From Microbacterium sp. LWS13-1.2 (lineage in GTDB: Bacteria > Actinomycetota > Actinomycetes > Actinomycetales > Microbacteriaceae): 64,000 nt of DNA. The position numbers were made by a program, and so were the translations under genes. How positions within the stretch are numbered: position 1 is the stretch's first letter; each line of letters starts with the position of its first letter. Positions 38,414 to 46,805 of the stretch are shown piece by piece. The stretch lies in the NCBI RefSeq assembly GCF_040144835.1, contig NZ_CP151632.1, positions 2,170,001-2,234,000 on the forward strand. Reading direction: 5' to 3'. The notes under the pieces were generated by a model. The model worked only from the letters and a program-made list of their open reading frames with translations, was not told the DNA's origin and did not search any database.

Positions 38414-39502
38414 CTAGGGAAGCGTTTGCTCGTCCTCCACGCCCGAAACGCGGGCGTGCGGCATCCGCTCGCGCATGACGGCGATCGCCTCGGGGTTGTG
38501 ATCGACGAGGACGGCGTCGCGGCCGAGCGCCGACGCCACCGCACCCGTGGTGCCGCTGCCCGCGAAGAAGTCGAGCACCCGGTCCCCCGGGCGCGATGAG
38601 GCCTGCACGATCCGTCGCAGGATGCCCTCGGGCTTCTGCGTCGGGTAGCCCGTCTTCTCGCGCCCGGTCGTCGGCACGATCGTGTGCCACCAGACGTCGG
38701 TCGGGAGCTTGCCGCGCTCGGCCTTCTCGGGCGTGACCAGCCCCGGCGCCATGTAGGGCTCGCGGTCCACGGCATCCGAGTCGAACCAGTACGCCTTCGG
38801 ATCCTTGACGTACACGAGGATCGTGTCGTGCTTGGTGGGCCAGCGCTTGCGCGTCTTGGCGCCGTAGTCATAGGCCCAGATGAGCTCGTTGAGGAAGCGC
38901 TCGCGCCCGACCAGCGCGTCCATCAGCACCTTGGCGTAATGCGCCTCGCGGTAGTCGAGATGCAGGTACAGCGTGCCGTCCTCGGCGAGCAGGCGCCAGG
39001 CCTCGAGCAGCCGCGGCTCGAGGAAGCCCCAGTAGTCGTCGAACCGGTCGTCGTAGGCCCGCAGGTCGCCGCGGATGCGCTCGTACTCGCGACCATGGAA
39101 CCCGCGCCGCACGACGCCGGCTGCGATCGGTGGCGCTCCCGCACCACCCACCCCGCGAGACCCCACCGGGTCGCCGAGACCGTGGAAATCCCCCACCGTC
39201 TCGTCCGCCCGCTGGGGTCTCGCCGAGAGGGAGTGGGCGGGGACGTCGGGTGATAGGGAGGGGGACGGATGCCGCGACCTGGCGGTCTCGATCGAGCGCT
39301 CCTGCGGGCGGCCGGTGTTGAACGGCGGGTCGAGGTAGATCAGGGTGAAGGAGGCGTCGGGCAGCCGCCGGATGACCTCGAGATTGTCGCCCTCGTGGAT
39401 TTCGACGGAGCCGGGAGCCGCCGAGCCGGGCGCCGGGGTGGAGCGGGGGGCCGCTGCGCGGCCGCCCGGCGCGGCATCAGTTCCTCCCGCAGCCGAGGTC
39501 AC
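38414..39502 (-). CDS. Site-specific DNA methyltransferase (adenine N6 or cytosine N4), with palindromic insertion
   Basis: A 362-residue amino-methyltransferase. The catalytic motif is DPPFN (in LIYLDPPFNTG) near the N-terminus and the AdoMet-binding FAGSGTTG near the C-terminus, i.e. beta-class motif order; KTGYPTQKPEGILRRI is typical of the group. There is no restriction gene nearby, so it is an orphan, and its target cannot be read from sequence. Residues about 66-115 (GRPQERSIE onward to about FHGREY) are a low-complexity insertion between DPPFN and the rest, encoded by a nested palindrome at 39155-39223. The GTG start at 39502 is the first available; an Ala/Pro-rich N-terminus precedes VEIHEGDNLEV. 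Confidence 0.88.
   Translation of the reverse strand: MTSAAGGTDAAPGGRAAAPRSTPAPGSAAPGSVEIHEGDNLEVIRRLPDASFTLIYLDPPFNTGRPQERSIETARSRHPSPSLSPDVPAHSLSARPQRADETVGDFHGLGDPVGSRGVGGAGAPPIAAGVVRRGFHGREYERIRGDLRAYDDRFDDYWGFLEPRLLEAWRLLAEDGTLYLHLDYREAHYAKVLMDALVGRERFLNELIWAYDYGAKTRKRWPTKHDTILVYVKDPKAYWFDSDAVDREPYMAPGLVTPEKAERGKLPTDVWWHTIVPTTGREKTGYPTQKPEGILRRIVQASSRPGDRVLDFFAGSGTTGAVASALGRDAVLVDHNPEAIAVMRERMPHARVSGVEDEQTLP
39155..39223. repeat. Nested palindrome inside the methyltransferase gene
   Basis: GCGAGACCCCA (39155-39165) pairs perfectly with TGGGGTCTCGC (39213-39223), and CGAGACCGTGG inside it pairs with CCACCGTCTCG with one mismatch. It differs in sequence from the CCGGTCGTTGAGC repeat, so it is a second palindrome family in a coding region. 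Confidence 0.8.
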
Positions 39503-39515
39503 GCGCCCCCGCCCG

Positions 39516-40565
39516 TCACGGGACCCGGCGCAGCCACGCGTCGGTCGCGAACTTGGACTCCACGAGCGCCTCGGCCTCGGCGTACTCGTCGTCGGTGATG
39601 TGACCGGCGACGGCGCCGTAGAGGTTCTGGAACGTCTCCGCGAGCTTGGCGATGATCGCCTCGCGGGGAAGACCGGTCTGACGGCGCAGCGGGTCCACGC
39701 GTTTGTCGGCCGACGTCGTCCCCTTGTCGCTGAGCTTCTCGCGGCCGATGCGCAGCACCTCGGTCATGACCCTGCCGTCCATGTCGTAGCTGAGGGTCGC
39801 GTGGTGCAGCACTCCCCCGTTCGCGAGGCGCTTCTGCGCGGCGCCGCCGATCTTGCCCTGGGGCGAGGCGATGTCGTTAAGCGGCTGGTACGTGGCGTCG
39901 ATGCCGAGGGTCCGCAGCGCCTGCAGCACCCAGTCGTCGAGGAACGCGTACGAGTCCGCGAACGTCAGACCGGCGACCAGTGATGCGGGCACGTACAGCG
40001 AGTACGTGACGATCGAGTTGGCGCCCATGAGCATCGCGCCGCCGCCCGAGATGCGGCGCACGACGTCGAAGCCGTGCTTCGCGGCCCCGTCGGGGTCGAC
40101 CTCGTTACGCAGCGACTGGAACGAGCCGATCACGACGGCGTTCTCGTCCCACTCCCAGATCCGCAGCGTCGGGCGCCGCCGGCCGTCGCCGACGCGGCCG
40201 GTGAGCACCTCGTCGAGCGCCAGGTTCATGCGCGGCGAGACCGGCTTGTCGTGGACGATCTCCCAATCGAAGTCGTGCCAGCCGGGGGCGGTGACGAGGG
40301 CGCGGCGTACGGCGGTGCCGACCGCTTCAGGCGTGAAGCCCAGCAGCTGCGCCCCGCTCGGAAGCGCGGACCGCACGGCGGCGGCGATGGCCGCGACGTC
40401 CGCCTCGATCGGCAGTCCGTTCACCGCGGCGTCGATGTCGTCGAGCGCATCGTCCGGCTCCAGGAAGAAGTCGCCCGCGAGGTGGAAGTCCGCGATGCGG
40501 CCGTCGCGCTCCTCGAGGTCGACGACGACGAGCTTTCCGCCGGGCACCTTGTATTCGCCGTGCAT
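39516..40565 (-). CDS. lplA: Lipoate-protein ligase
   Basis: A 349-residue lipoate-protein ligase family protein attaching lipoate (or octanoate) to E2/GcvH domains. Here the accessory-like domain (GEYKVPGGKLVVVDLEE) is at the N-terminus, followed by the catalytic domain with RISGGGAMLMGANSIVTYSL and GKIGGAAQKR, which holds the conserved Lys. This order, accessory domain first, is seen in some actinobacterial forms. TAGGCT (complement of 40572-40577) ends 6 bases before the ATG, so it is probably leaderless. Confidence 0.88.
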   Translation of the reverse strand: MHGEYKVPGGKLVVVDLEERDGRIADFHLAGDFFLEPDDALDDIDAAVNGLPIEADVAAIAAAVRSALPSGAQLLGFTPEAVGTAVRRALVTAPGWHDFDWEIVHDKPVSPRMNLALDEVLTGRVGDGRRRPTLRIWEWDENAVVIGSFQSLRNEVDPDGAAKHGFDVVRRISGGGAMLMGANSIVTYSLYVPASLVAGLTFADSYAFLDDWVLQALRTLGIDATYQPLNDIASPQGKIGGAAQKRLANGGVLHHATLSYDMDGRVMTEVLRIGREKLSDKGTTSADKRVDPLRRQTGLPREAIIAKLAETFQNLYGAVAGHITDDEYAEAEALVESKFATDAWLRRVP

Positions 40566-40632
40566 GCGTTCAGCCTATTGCCGGCGCGCCCAGAGACCGG
40601 GCGCCGCCCGAAGGCGACGCCCGGCCGAGAGA

Positions 40633-40959
40633 TCAGTTGATCCCGGGGATGACGAGCCACCGGTTGACGAGCACGATCCACAGTGCGATGACCGCGAGGG
40701 CCGCGATCGCGATGCCGATGCCCTGACGGCCGCGGAGCAGGAGCCCCACGACGATCACGATGAGCGTCGCGATCGCCAGCACGAGCGAGCCGAACGGAAT
40801 GCCGGGCAGGAACAGCGACAGTATGAACAGCGCGGCGACGACGATCTCGATGATGCCGACGACGGTGTTGCCCTTGCCCCGCACTCGGAGGATGCCGTCG
40901 AAGAGGGCGACCGCGCCGCCGATGAGCGCGATGAGCAGGAGCCAGCTGAGGGTGATCAA
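40633..40959 (-). CDS. Small four-helix membrane protein
   Basis: A 108-residue protein with four hydrophobic segments (about residues 3-21, 33-53, 56-76 and 84-102) and short charged loops (RVRGKGN, RGRQG). It is typical of small actinobacterial membrane proteins of unknown function. The start at 40959 is preceded by a GAAAGG-type site. It stands alone between lplA and the GH6 remnant. Confidence 0.75.
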   Translation of the reverse strand: MITLSWLLLIALIGGAVALFDGILRVRGKGNTVVGIIEIVVAALFILSLFLPGIPFGSLVLAIATLIVIVVGLLLRGRQGIGIAIAALAVIALWIVLVNRWLVIPGIN

Positions 40960-41148
40960 GGTGGGGGGAACCTTTCGCGAGGGATGCCGCGGCAGCCGCC
41001 GCGGCGCCGGTCAGCCTATCGACGCGCGGCTCCGGGCCCCCGAAACAGGCCGGGGCTGGACGCGACACCCGCAGGACTGGTAAGAGGCGGCGACGACGGG
41101 CCGAGGCATCCGTCATCGCCGCCTCTCTGGAGTGCAGCGCGTCCCTCG

Positions 41149-42748
41149 CTATGAGGTGCAGGCCCGCCCGTCGAGAAGGAACTGCCACGGCGTGCTCGCC
41201 GCGCCCTTCGCGTGGATCACCGTGTCGGGCGCCTTGCCGCCCTTCTTGGTCGCGCCGCTGACGGTCACGATGCCGTCGGCCTGGGTGACGGTCGCGCGCG
41301 TGGCCTTCGTCACGATCTGCCCGTCGGGCACGGCGAACGCGAGCGTCCACCGGTCGGCGACGACGCCCGACAGGCGCACCGTCGCCGAGAACGCATCCTC
41401 GTCGCCGTCGGCGACCCACTCGACGTGGCAGTCGAGCGGCGCAAGCGGCGGGTTGGCCAAAGCGATGAGCTCGCGCGCCTGCTCGACGAACCACTGACCT
41501 GCCGCGGGGTCCTCCATGCCGCGCTCCGGATCGAGCGGGCCCGCCGTGCCGCGGTAGCACTTGCCGTCGGATTCGCCCGGCACCTTGATCCACAGGTATG
41601 CGTCCACGAGGGGCGTACCCGTCGTCGTGTCGGGGCGGGTGCCCAGGCCGCGGTCCGGCGGGTTGCACCAGTCTTCGTGCGTGTCGCCGTACTGGCCTTC
41701 GTGGTCCCAGGGCCCGAGGCCGTTGCGGCTGGTGTCGATGACGAAGCGCGTGGTGGCCTCCACATCGCCGAGGATCGCCGCGTAGCGCGAGTCGACGCCG
41801 CTGGTGTTGAGCGCCGGGTCGGCGGCATCCGCGCTCCATTCGCCGTACGGCGACATGCCCACACCTTGCCAATCGGTCGCGGGGCCGCCGTTCCAGTACT
41901 GGTTGCCGCACGAGCCGAAGTCGCCCGCGTTGACCTGCGTGGCGTAGGCGATGCACTGCGACACCCAGGTGCCGTACGCGGTGTTGTTCGCCGTGAACTG
42001 GTAGTTGGGCGTTGAGGAAGAATCCGTCTGCGTCCTGCACGCCGGCCTTGATCAGACGGTCCGAGATCTCGCCGACGTTGAGCCACGCCGAGCTGGTGCC
42101 GTCGAGATAGACGGATGCCTCCGGCAGAGCGCCGATCGCATCCACGGCGTGGTTCAGCTGGGTGAAGCGGTCGGCGGCGGCGGTGTCGGCGGGCACCTCG
42201 GCCGGCTGGCACCACTCCATCTGCCCGTCGAGCGTGACGTGGTGCGGGATGATGCCGAGGCCGTCGGGCTCGAGGATCACGGTGGCGGCACGATCTCCGA
42301 TGCCGGCGGCGAACCCGTCGATCCAGGCGTTGTACGCCGCGGTGTCCGCCGCTCCGCCCGCCGAGTACTGCGCGCAGTCGCGGAAGGGGAGGTTGTACGC
42401 GACGAGCACGGGCATGCGGCCCTGCGCGGCGGCGGCGGTGACCACGTCATCGACGGCCGCCTCGACGTCGGCCGGCGTGCCCGAGGTGAACCAGTCCGCG
42501 GACGGGATCGAGCCCAGCAGTTGGGCGTCGTCTCGCGCCTGCCCGGTGAGCGACTGGGCCGCTTCGAGGGTGGTGCTCCACGGGTTGACGTAGAGCTCGG
42601 AGCCGACGAGGTCGCCGTCCGGTTCGTCGGCGGCGGCCGCGGTCGCGCTCAGCGGCACGGCGAGCCCGACCGCGAGTGCGGCGGCGGCGCCCAGTGCCCA
42701 GGCACGCTGTGGGGGCCGCGCGCGAAGTCTGGCGGGTGGGTGGGTCAT
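41149..42748 (-). pseudogene. GH6 cellulase (endoglucanase/cellobiohydrolase) with CBM2-like tail, frameshifted
   Basis: The 5' frame (from 42748) encodes a signal peptide (ending LSATAAAA) and a GH6 catalytic domain with ILEPDGLGIIPH and YLDGTSSAWLNVGEI. The frame breaks near 42006-42010, after DGFFLNA: one extra C (or two lost bases) in AACGCCCAACTAC. The 3' frame continues with TAYGTWVSQCIAYATQV, GNQYWNGGPATDW, RFVIDTSRNGLGPW and PLVDAYLWIKVPGESDG. The protein ends in a Cys-bounded CBM2-like domain (CHVEW to RACTS) that keeps a core Trp but not the usual surface Trp set. RBS AGGAG precedes ATG 42748, and a perfect CebR/CelR box lies at 42840. A sequencing error could also explain the shift. 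Confidence 0.88.
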
Positions 42749-42839
42749 GTGGATCTCCTGGTCGTCGTCGACCTCCGGGCACCGTCGCCCGAGGAGCGGC
42801 ACTGCGGGACCGACGGCCCGCCGGACTTCGAAACCAGCG

Positions 42840-42853
42840 TGGGAGCGCTCCCA
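42840..42853. promoter_or_regulatory. CebR/CelR-type cellobiose operator
   Basis: TGGGAGCGCTCCCA is a perfect 14-bp palindrome identical to the operator known for Streptomyces CebR and Thermobifida CelR, LacI-family repressors released by cellobiose. It is 92 bases upstream of the GH6 start. No CebR gene is identified in the window. Confidence 0.9.
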
Positions 42854-42945
42854 CAGTGACCACTGCGGCCAGGCTGACTCATCCGGCGCCGGTCGTCAAC
42901 GGTGGAATCGGCCGGCAGGAGGCGCCATCGGGGCAGCGGTCCGGG

Positions 42946-43797
42946 TCAGGCTCTCGAGGGAGCGATCCGCTCGAGCCACGCGAGCAGGTCGGCGCGGACG
43001 TCCTGCTGCATGACCTCGTTGAAGATCTCGTGCCGCGCTTCCGGGTAGACGAGCGTCGTCACGTCGGTGAATCCGGAGCGGGTGCGATACGCATCGGCGA
43101 GCCGGTGCACGCTGCGCGGTCCGCCGACCGTGTCGTCCCGACCGACCATGAGGAGGGTCGGGATGTCGCGACCGAGGTTGCGACGGGGCAGACCATACAT
43201 GCGCAGCGAATCCAGCACCCCGATCAGCTTGATCGGGTCTTCGCTGGTGGTGAGGGGGTCGTCGAGGAAGGCCCGCCCCACCGAGAGGTCGCTCGAGAGC
43301 CACTCGGTTCCCGTCGCGTCGGGACCCGCCCACGGCTTATTGAGTCCGCTTGTGTGGATCGACCCCGGCATGCGCAGCGCGGAGCCGGTCAGGACCAGTC
43401 CGTCGTACGCCTCGGGATGCGCGTTCACCAGCATCTGGGCGAGCACGGAGCCGCCGGAGTGACCGAGCAGCACGAGCGGCAATCCGGGGTTCTCGGCGTG
43501 GATCTGCTCGGTGAACTGCCACATCGTGGCGAGCGCCGCGCGCAGGCCGCCGGGACCGAGGTGCCCCAACAGGGCGACATCGCCGCCGTGCTGCTGCATG
43601 CCGGTGCGACCGTGGCCGCGGTGGTCCGCGGCCCACACGGTGTAGCCGTTCGTGGTGAGCGCGTCGATCAGCACGGCGTACCGTCCGGCATGCTCGCCGA
43701 CGCCGTGCAGCAGCTGAACGACCGCCCGCGGTTCGGTCTTCGCCGGATGGACGTCGAAGAAGATCGTGATGCCGTACGCATCGATGAACTCGGGCAT
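42946..43797 (-). CDS. Monoacylglycerol-lipase-like alpha/beta hydrolase
   Basis: A 283-residue serine hydrolase of the monoacylglycerol lipase/lysophospholipase group. VVQLLHGVGEHAGRY holds the oxyanion HG, LLGHSGGSVLAQ is the nucleophile elbow, VGRDDTVGG the acid and ARHEIFNE the His. The start at 43797 (MPEFIDAYG) is chosen because TAGACT (complement of 43805-43810) ends 7 bases upstream, a leaderless arrangement; the longer in-frame form begins in promoter sequence. Convergent with nothing; it diverges from the MarR gene. Confidence 0.88.
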   Translation of the reverse strand: MPEFIDAYGITIFFDVHPAKTEPRAVVQLLHGVGEHAGRYAVLIDALTTNGYTVWAADHRGHGRTGMQQHGGDVALLGHLGPGGLRAALATMWQFTEQIHAENPGLPLVLLGHSGGSVLAQMLVNAHPEAYDGLVLTGSALRMPGSIHTSGLNKPWAGPDATGTEWLSSDLSVGRAFLDDPLTTSEDPIKLIGVLDSLRMYGLPRRNLGRDIPTLLMVGRDDTVGGPRSVHRLADAYRTRSGFTDVTTLVYPEARHEIFNEVMQQDVRADLLAWLERIAPSRA

Positions 43798-43867
43798 GCG
43801 CAGAAGTCTAGGTGCGAGACACCGAAGCCCCGCGCACACGCTCATCGCGGCAACCGCAGACTTTCTT

Positions 43868-43893
43868 TAGCAAAGCTAATAAGCTAAGCTAAA
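43868..43893. promoter_or_regulatory. MarR-type operator
   Basis: TTAGCAAAGCTAA followed by TAAGCTAAGCTAA is an AT-rich double palindrome in GC-rich surroundings, eight bases upstream of ATG 43901. It fits a MarR self-repression site overlapping the -10 (TAAGCT, 43886-43891). Confidence 0.75.
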
Positions 43894-43900
43894 CAACCGG

Positions 43901-44377
43901 ATGAGCAACGAAACCCTGACGACCCCCACTCCCTCTCCCGCCGACGCGGGAGACCACCCCGACCTGTCGCCCGCCGCATCACAGCTCCGGATCGCGACGT
44001 TCCGCCTCGCCCGGCGCATGCGCACGCAGCGTGCCGTCGACTCCATGAGCGACGGCCAGTTCGCCGTGCTGGCAGCCCTGCGCGTCCACGGCGCGCACAC
44101 CCTCGGCGAACTCGCCGAGCGCGAGCGTGTGTCGGCGCCCTCCATGAACCGCACGGTCAACTGCCTGCAGGAATCCGGCTACATCGTCCGCGCCGCCGAC
44201 GAGAGCGACGGCCGCAAGGTGGTCATCTCGCTGACGCCCGACGGCGAAGCCGTGGTCGAAGAGACGGCCCGCCGCCGCGACGCGTGGGTCGAGGCATCCC
44301 TCGCGGAACTCACGCCCGCCGAGCGCGGCACCATCGCCGCGGCCGCCGAGATCATGCAGCGGATGGTCGACCGATGA
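43901..44377 (+). CDS. MarR family transcriptional regulator
   Basis: A 158-residue winged-helix regulator. The DNA-binding part is LGELAERERVSAPSMNRTVN with the wing SDGRKVVISLTPDG. It overlaps the MFS transporter gene by ATGA and sits behind an AT-rich palindrome, a typical self-regulated drug-exporter unit. No clear ribosome binding site; if TAAGCT at 43886 is the -10, the leader would be only a few bases. Confidence 0.92.
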   Translation: MSNETLTTPTPSPADAGDHPDLSPAASQLRIATFRLARRMRTQRAVDSMSDGQFAVLAALRVHGAHTLGELAERERVSAPSMNRTVNCLQESGYIVRAADESDGRKVVISLTPDGEAVVEETARRRDAWVEASLAELTPAERGTIAAAAEIMQRMVDR

Positions 44378-45732
44378 GCGCGATGTTCCGGTCGTTCTCG
44401 GCCTTCAACTACCGCGTCTGGTTCATCGGCGCCCTGGTGTCGAACATCGGCGCATGGATGCAGGCGACTGCCATCAGCTGGGTCGTGCTGACCGAGCTGA
44501 CGTCGAACGACGCCGCCGCCATGGGCGTGACGATGGCGCTGCAGTTCGCTCCACCGCTGCTGCTGGTGGGCGTCACCGGGCTCGTCGCGGACCGCTTCGA
44601 CCGCCGCAAGCTCCTTCTCCTCACGCAGAGCCTGCTGCTGCTGCTCGGCGTCGCCATCGGCGCGCTCATCTTCGCCGGCGCGATGTCCCTGCCGATCATG
44701 TACGGCTTCGCGCTCGCTCTGGGCGTGGTCGCCGCGTTCGACAACCCGGCACGCCAGGCGTTCGTCTCCGACCTCGTCGCACGAGAGAACGCCTCCAACG
44801 CCGTCGCGCTGAACGCGGCGTCGTTCAACGGCGCGCGGATGATCGGCCCCGCGGTGGCGGGCATCGTGATCGTCGCGATCGGCACCGGCTGGGTGTTCGT
44901 GGCGAACGCCGTGACCTTCCTCGCCATGCTCGGCGCCCTGGTCCTGATCCGCACGAACGAGCTGGTGCCGCGCGTGAAGGCGCCGCAGTCGTCGCGCCTG
45001 GCCGACGGCGTCAGGTACGTCGCCCGTCGTCCCGACTTCATCGTGACCTTCGCCATGGTCTTCCTCATCGGGGCGTTCGGCATGAACTTCCCCATCCTCG
45101 CGTCGACGATGGCGGTCGAGTTCGACAAGGAGGCCGACGGCTTCGGTCTGCTCAGCTCGATCCTCGCCATCGGCTCGGTCGCCGGCGCGCTGCTGGCCGC
45201 CCGCCGCGATCGGGCCCGCCTGCGCGTGCTCATCGTAGGCACGGCGATGTTCGGGGTCGCCGCGGTGGTGTCCGCGTTCATGCCGACGTACTGGCTGTAC
45301 GCGGCGACGCTGGTGTTCACGGGCTTCTCGGTCGTGACGATGATGGCGACGGCGAACGGCTACGTGCAGACCACGACCGACCCGGCGCTGCGCGGTCGCG
45401 TGCTGGCGCTCTACATGGCGATCCTCATGGGCGGGACGCCGATCGGCGCGCCGATCGTCGGCTGGGTCGCCGCCGAGTTCGGGCCCCGCGTCGCGATCCT
45501 AGTCGGCGCTGCCGCCGCTTTCGTCGCCTTCGCGATCGGTGCGACGTGGCTGCTCGTCTCGGGCCGCCTGCACCGCCACGAGCGCAAGCGGTTCCGCCTG
45601 ACACTCGACGAGACGCGGCCGCTCAGCGTCGTCGTCCCCGAAGAGTTCAGCGACGAGGTCGCCGGCACCACGCCGATCCCGCTGCCCCGAGACGACGACG
45701 AGAGGCCCGCGCGCACCCGCGCCGCGAGCTGA
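44374..45732 (+). CDS. MFS efflux transporter
   Basis: A 452-residue 12-helix major facilitator of the EntS/MFS_3 type. The ADRFDRRKLLLLTQ loop between helices 2 and 3 is the MFS motif A, and PALRGRVLALYMAILMGGTP in the second half is typical of this subfamily. A charged C-terminal tail of about 55 residues is cytoplasmic. Coupled to MarR by ATGA, it is probably a drug or metabolite exporter rather than a sugar importer. It is the only intact transporter gene fully inside the window. Confidence 0.92.
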   Translation: MSAMFRSFSAFNYRVWFIGALVSNIGAWMQATAISWVVLTELTSNDAAAMGVTMALQFAPPLLLVGVTGLVADRFDRRKLLLLTQSLLLLLGVAIGALIFAGAMSLPIMYGFALALGVVAAFDNPARQAFVSDLVARENASNAVALNAASFNGARMIGPAVAGIVIVAIGTGWVFVANAVTFLAMLGALVLIRTNELVPRVKAPQSSRLADGVRYVARRPDFIVTFAMVFLIGAFGMNFPILASTMAVEFDKEADGFGLLSSILAIGSVAGALLAARRDRARLRVLIVGTAMFGVAAVVSAFMPTYWLYAATLVFTGFSVVTMMATANGYVQTTTDPALRGRVLALYMAILMGGTPIGAPIVGWVAAEFGPRVAILVGAAAAFVAFAIGATWLLVSGRLHRHERKRFRLTLDETRPLSVVVPEEFSDEVAGTTPIPLPRDDDERPARTRAAS

Positions 45733-45762
45733 CCCCTCCCCCGCCGCCCCGGCGGTGGATGC

Positions 45763-45805
45763 GCGAAAGCCGCACACTCCGGCGTGCGGGAATCTCCCCT
45801 TTCGC
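45763..45805 (+). terminator. Hairpin after the MFS gene
   Basis: GCGAAAG (45763-45769) pairs with CTTTCGC (45799-45805), and CCGCAC (45770-45775) with GTGCGG (45784-45789). It lies between the MFS stop and the convergent pseudogene. Confidence 0.6.
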
Positions 45806-45818
45806 AGTTCCCGCGGCG

Positions 45819-46462
45819 TCAGCGCCGCTCGCGCACCCCGACGCGCTCGAGGTGCGCGTTGGTGAACCGCCCGTCGGGATCGAGACGCTCGAACACCGCG
45901 CGGGCATCGGCCAGCCGCGGGTGGACCCGTCCCATGTCGGCACGGCCGAAGCCGTGCAGCTTGCCCCGGGTGCGGCCGCGCGTCGAACGGCTCCAGCGCC
46001 GCCTCGATGCGCCCGAGCGCGGCGGCGACCTCGTCGGGGTGGGTGAACCACGTGAAGTGGATGATCACGACGTCGCGGCGGTAGGCGGGGCTCAGCCACA
46101 GCTCGTTGGCCGCGGCCGTGCGCAGCTCGGTCCAGATGAGATGGGGACGGATGCCGTCACCGAGCGCGCGCACCGCGTTCAGGGCGGCGGGCGCATCGGC
46201 GTGGGCGACGAAGTACTCGCTCTGGATCTCGTCACCGAACGAGGGCTGGGCGTCGAGGCGAAGTGCGGCAGCCGCAGTACCCACGGCCGGTCACGTCGAC
46301 GAGCGTGCCGGTCGTGTCGGGCAGATCGGTGAACGAATGGCGCGTGCCCAGGGCACGGACGCGCCCCCGGCTCGCGGAGCACCCGGCGCACATCGTCGAC
46401 CGACGTCGCGTCGACGATCCGCGGCGCGGTGTACTCGTAGGTTCAGCCCAATTGCGCGGCAT
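45819..46462 (-). pseudogene. Alditol (xylitol/sorbitol) oxidase remnant with deletion and frameshifts
   Basis: Pieces of an FAD-linked alditol oxidase occur in order on the minus strand but in different frames: NWA at the start, YEYTAPRIVDATSVDDVRRV, RVRALGTRHSFTDLPDTTGT (FAD-domain start), then QPSFGDEIQSEYFVA, IWTELRTAAANELWLSP, HFTWFTHPDEVAAALGRIE and a final KLHGFGRADMGRVHPRLADA to a stop at 45819. Intact family members have about 415 residues; here roughly half, including most of the FAD-binding domain and the substrate domain, is missing. At least three frame changes are needed, so it is decayed. Confidence 0.82.
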
Positions 46463-46650
46463 CGCGTCTCCTTACGGCTAAAGCGGTGTTCGGCACCGGC
46501 GTGCCGCTGGGCAGCGCGCCGAGCGTGGTGGTGATCTCGGCCGAGCAGTCGTCGGGATAGGCGGCATGCGAACAACGTACGACAGTCCGGTGTTCACGGC
46601 TTCCGACTGCTGCTTGCATTGGTCAACCGGTTGGCCGCGCCGCGCAGTCC
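46463..46650. other. Non-coding decay region
   Basis: No intact gene. A minus-strand stretch reading YPDDCSAEITTTLGALPSG and then PVPNTAL resembles the tail of some protein I do not recognise. It ends just before the alditol oxidase remnant and may be a fragment of a former upstream gene. Confidence 0.4.
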
Positions 46651-46738
46651 GGCTTCGCATCAGGCGTCTTCTTCATCGGCTGCACCTGCTCGAGGTGCCG
46701 TCGAACCTCGTCCTGCACAAGTCCGGCACCCGGTCACG
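46651..46738 (+). pseudogene. MFS transporter remnant (first helices)
   Basis: GFASGVFFIG in one frame and LLEVPSNLVLHKSGTR in the next reproduce the conserved helix 2/loop region of anion/sugar-acid MFS carriers (usually GxFFIGYxxxEVPSNLxLHxxGAR). Only about 30 residues are left, split by a frameshift. A lost sugar-acid importer next to the alditol oxidase remnant is the likely origin. Confidence 0.6.
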
Positions 46739-46805
46739 ACGGCCACCTCGGCGGCATCCTGCGACCGGGCGCCGAATCCGCCACATGAAGACGAGGATGG
46801 GACGC

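Noticed and set aside
38417..38430. GGAAGCGTTTGC as a LacI operator before the F420-type oxidoreductase
   Set aside because: It lies in the conserved 3' coding end of the methyltransferase and is only half symmetric; probably chance codon sequence.
38414..39502. Restriction-modification or defence system
   Set aside because: Only a methyltransferase is present; neighbours are lipoate ligase and an F420-type oxidoreductase, with no nuclease or defence gene.
46566..46805. N-terminal extension of the apionate-lactonase-like ORF
   Set aside because: The extension is frameshifted MFS remnant sequence, not part of the lactonase-like family.
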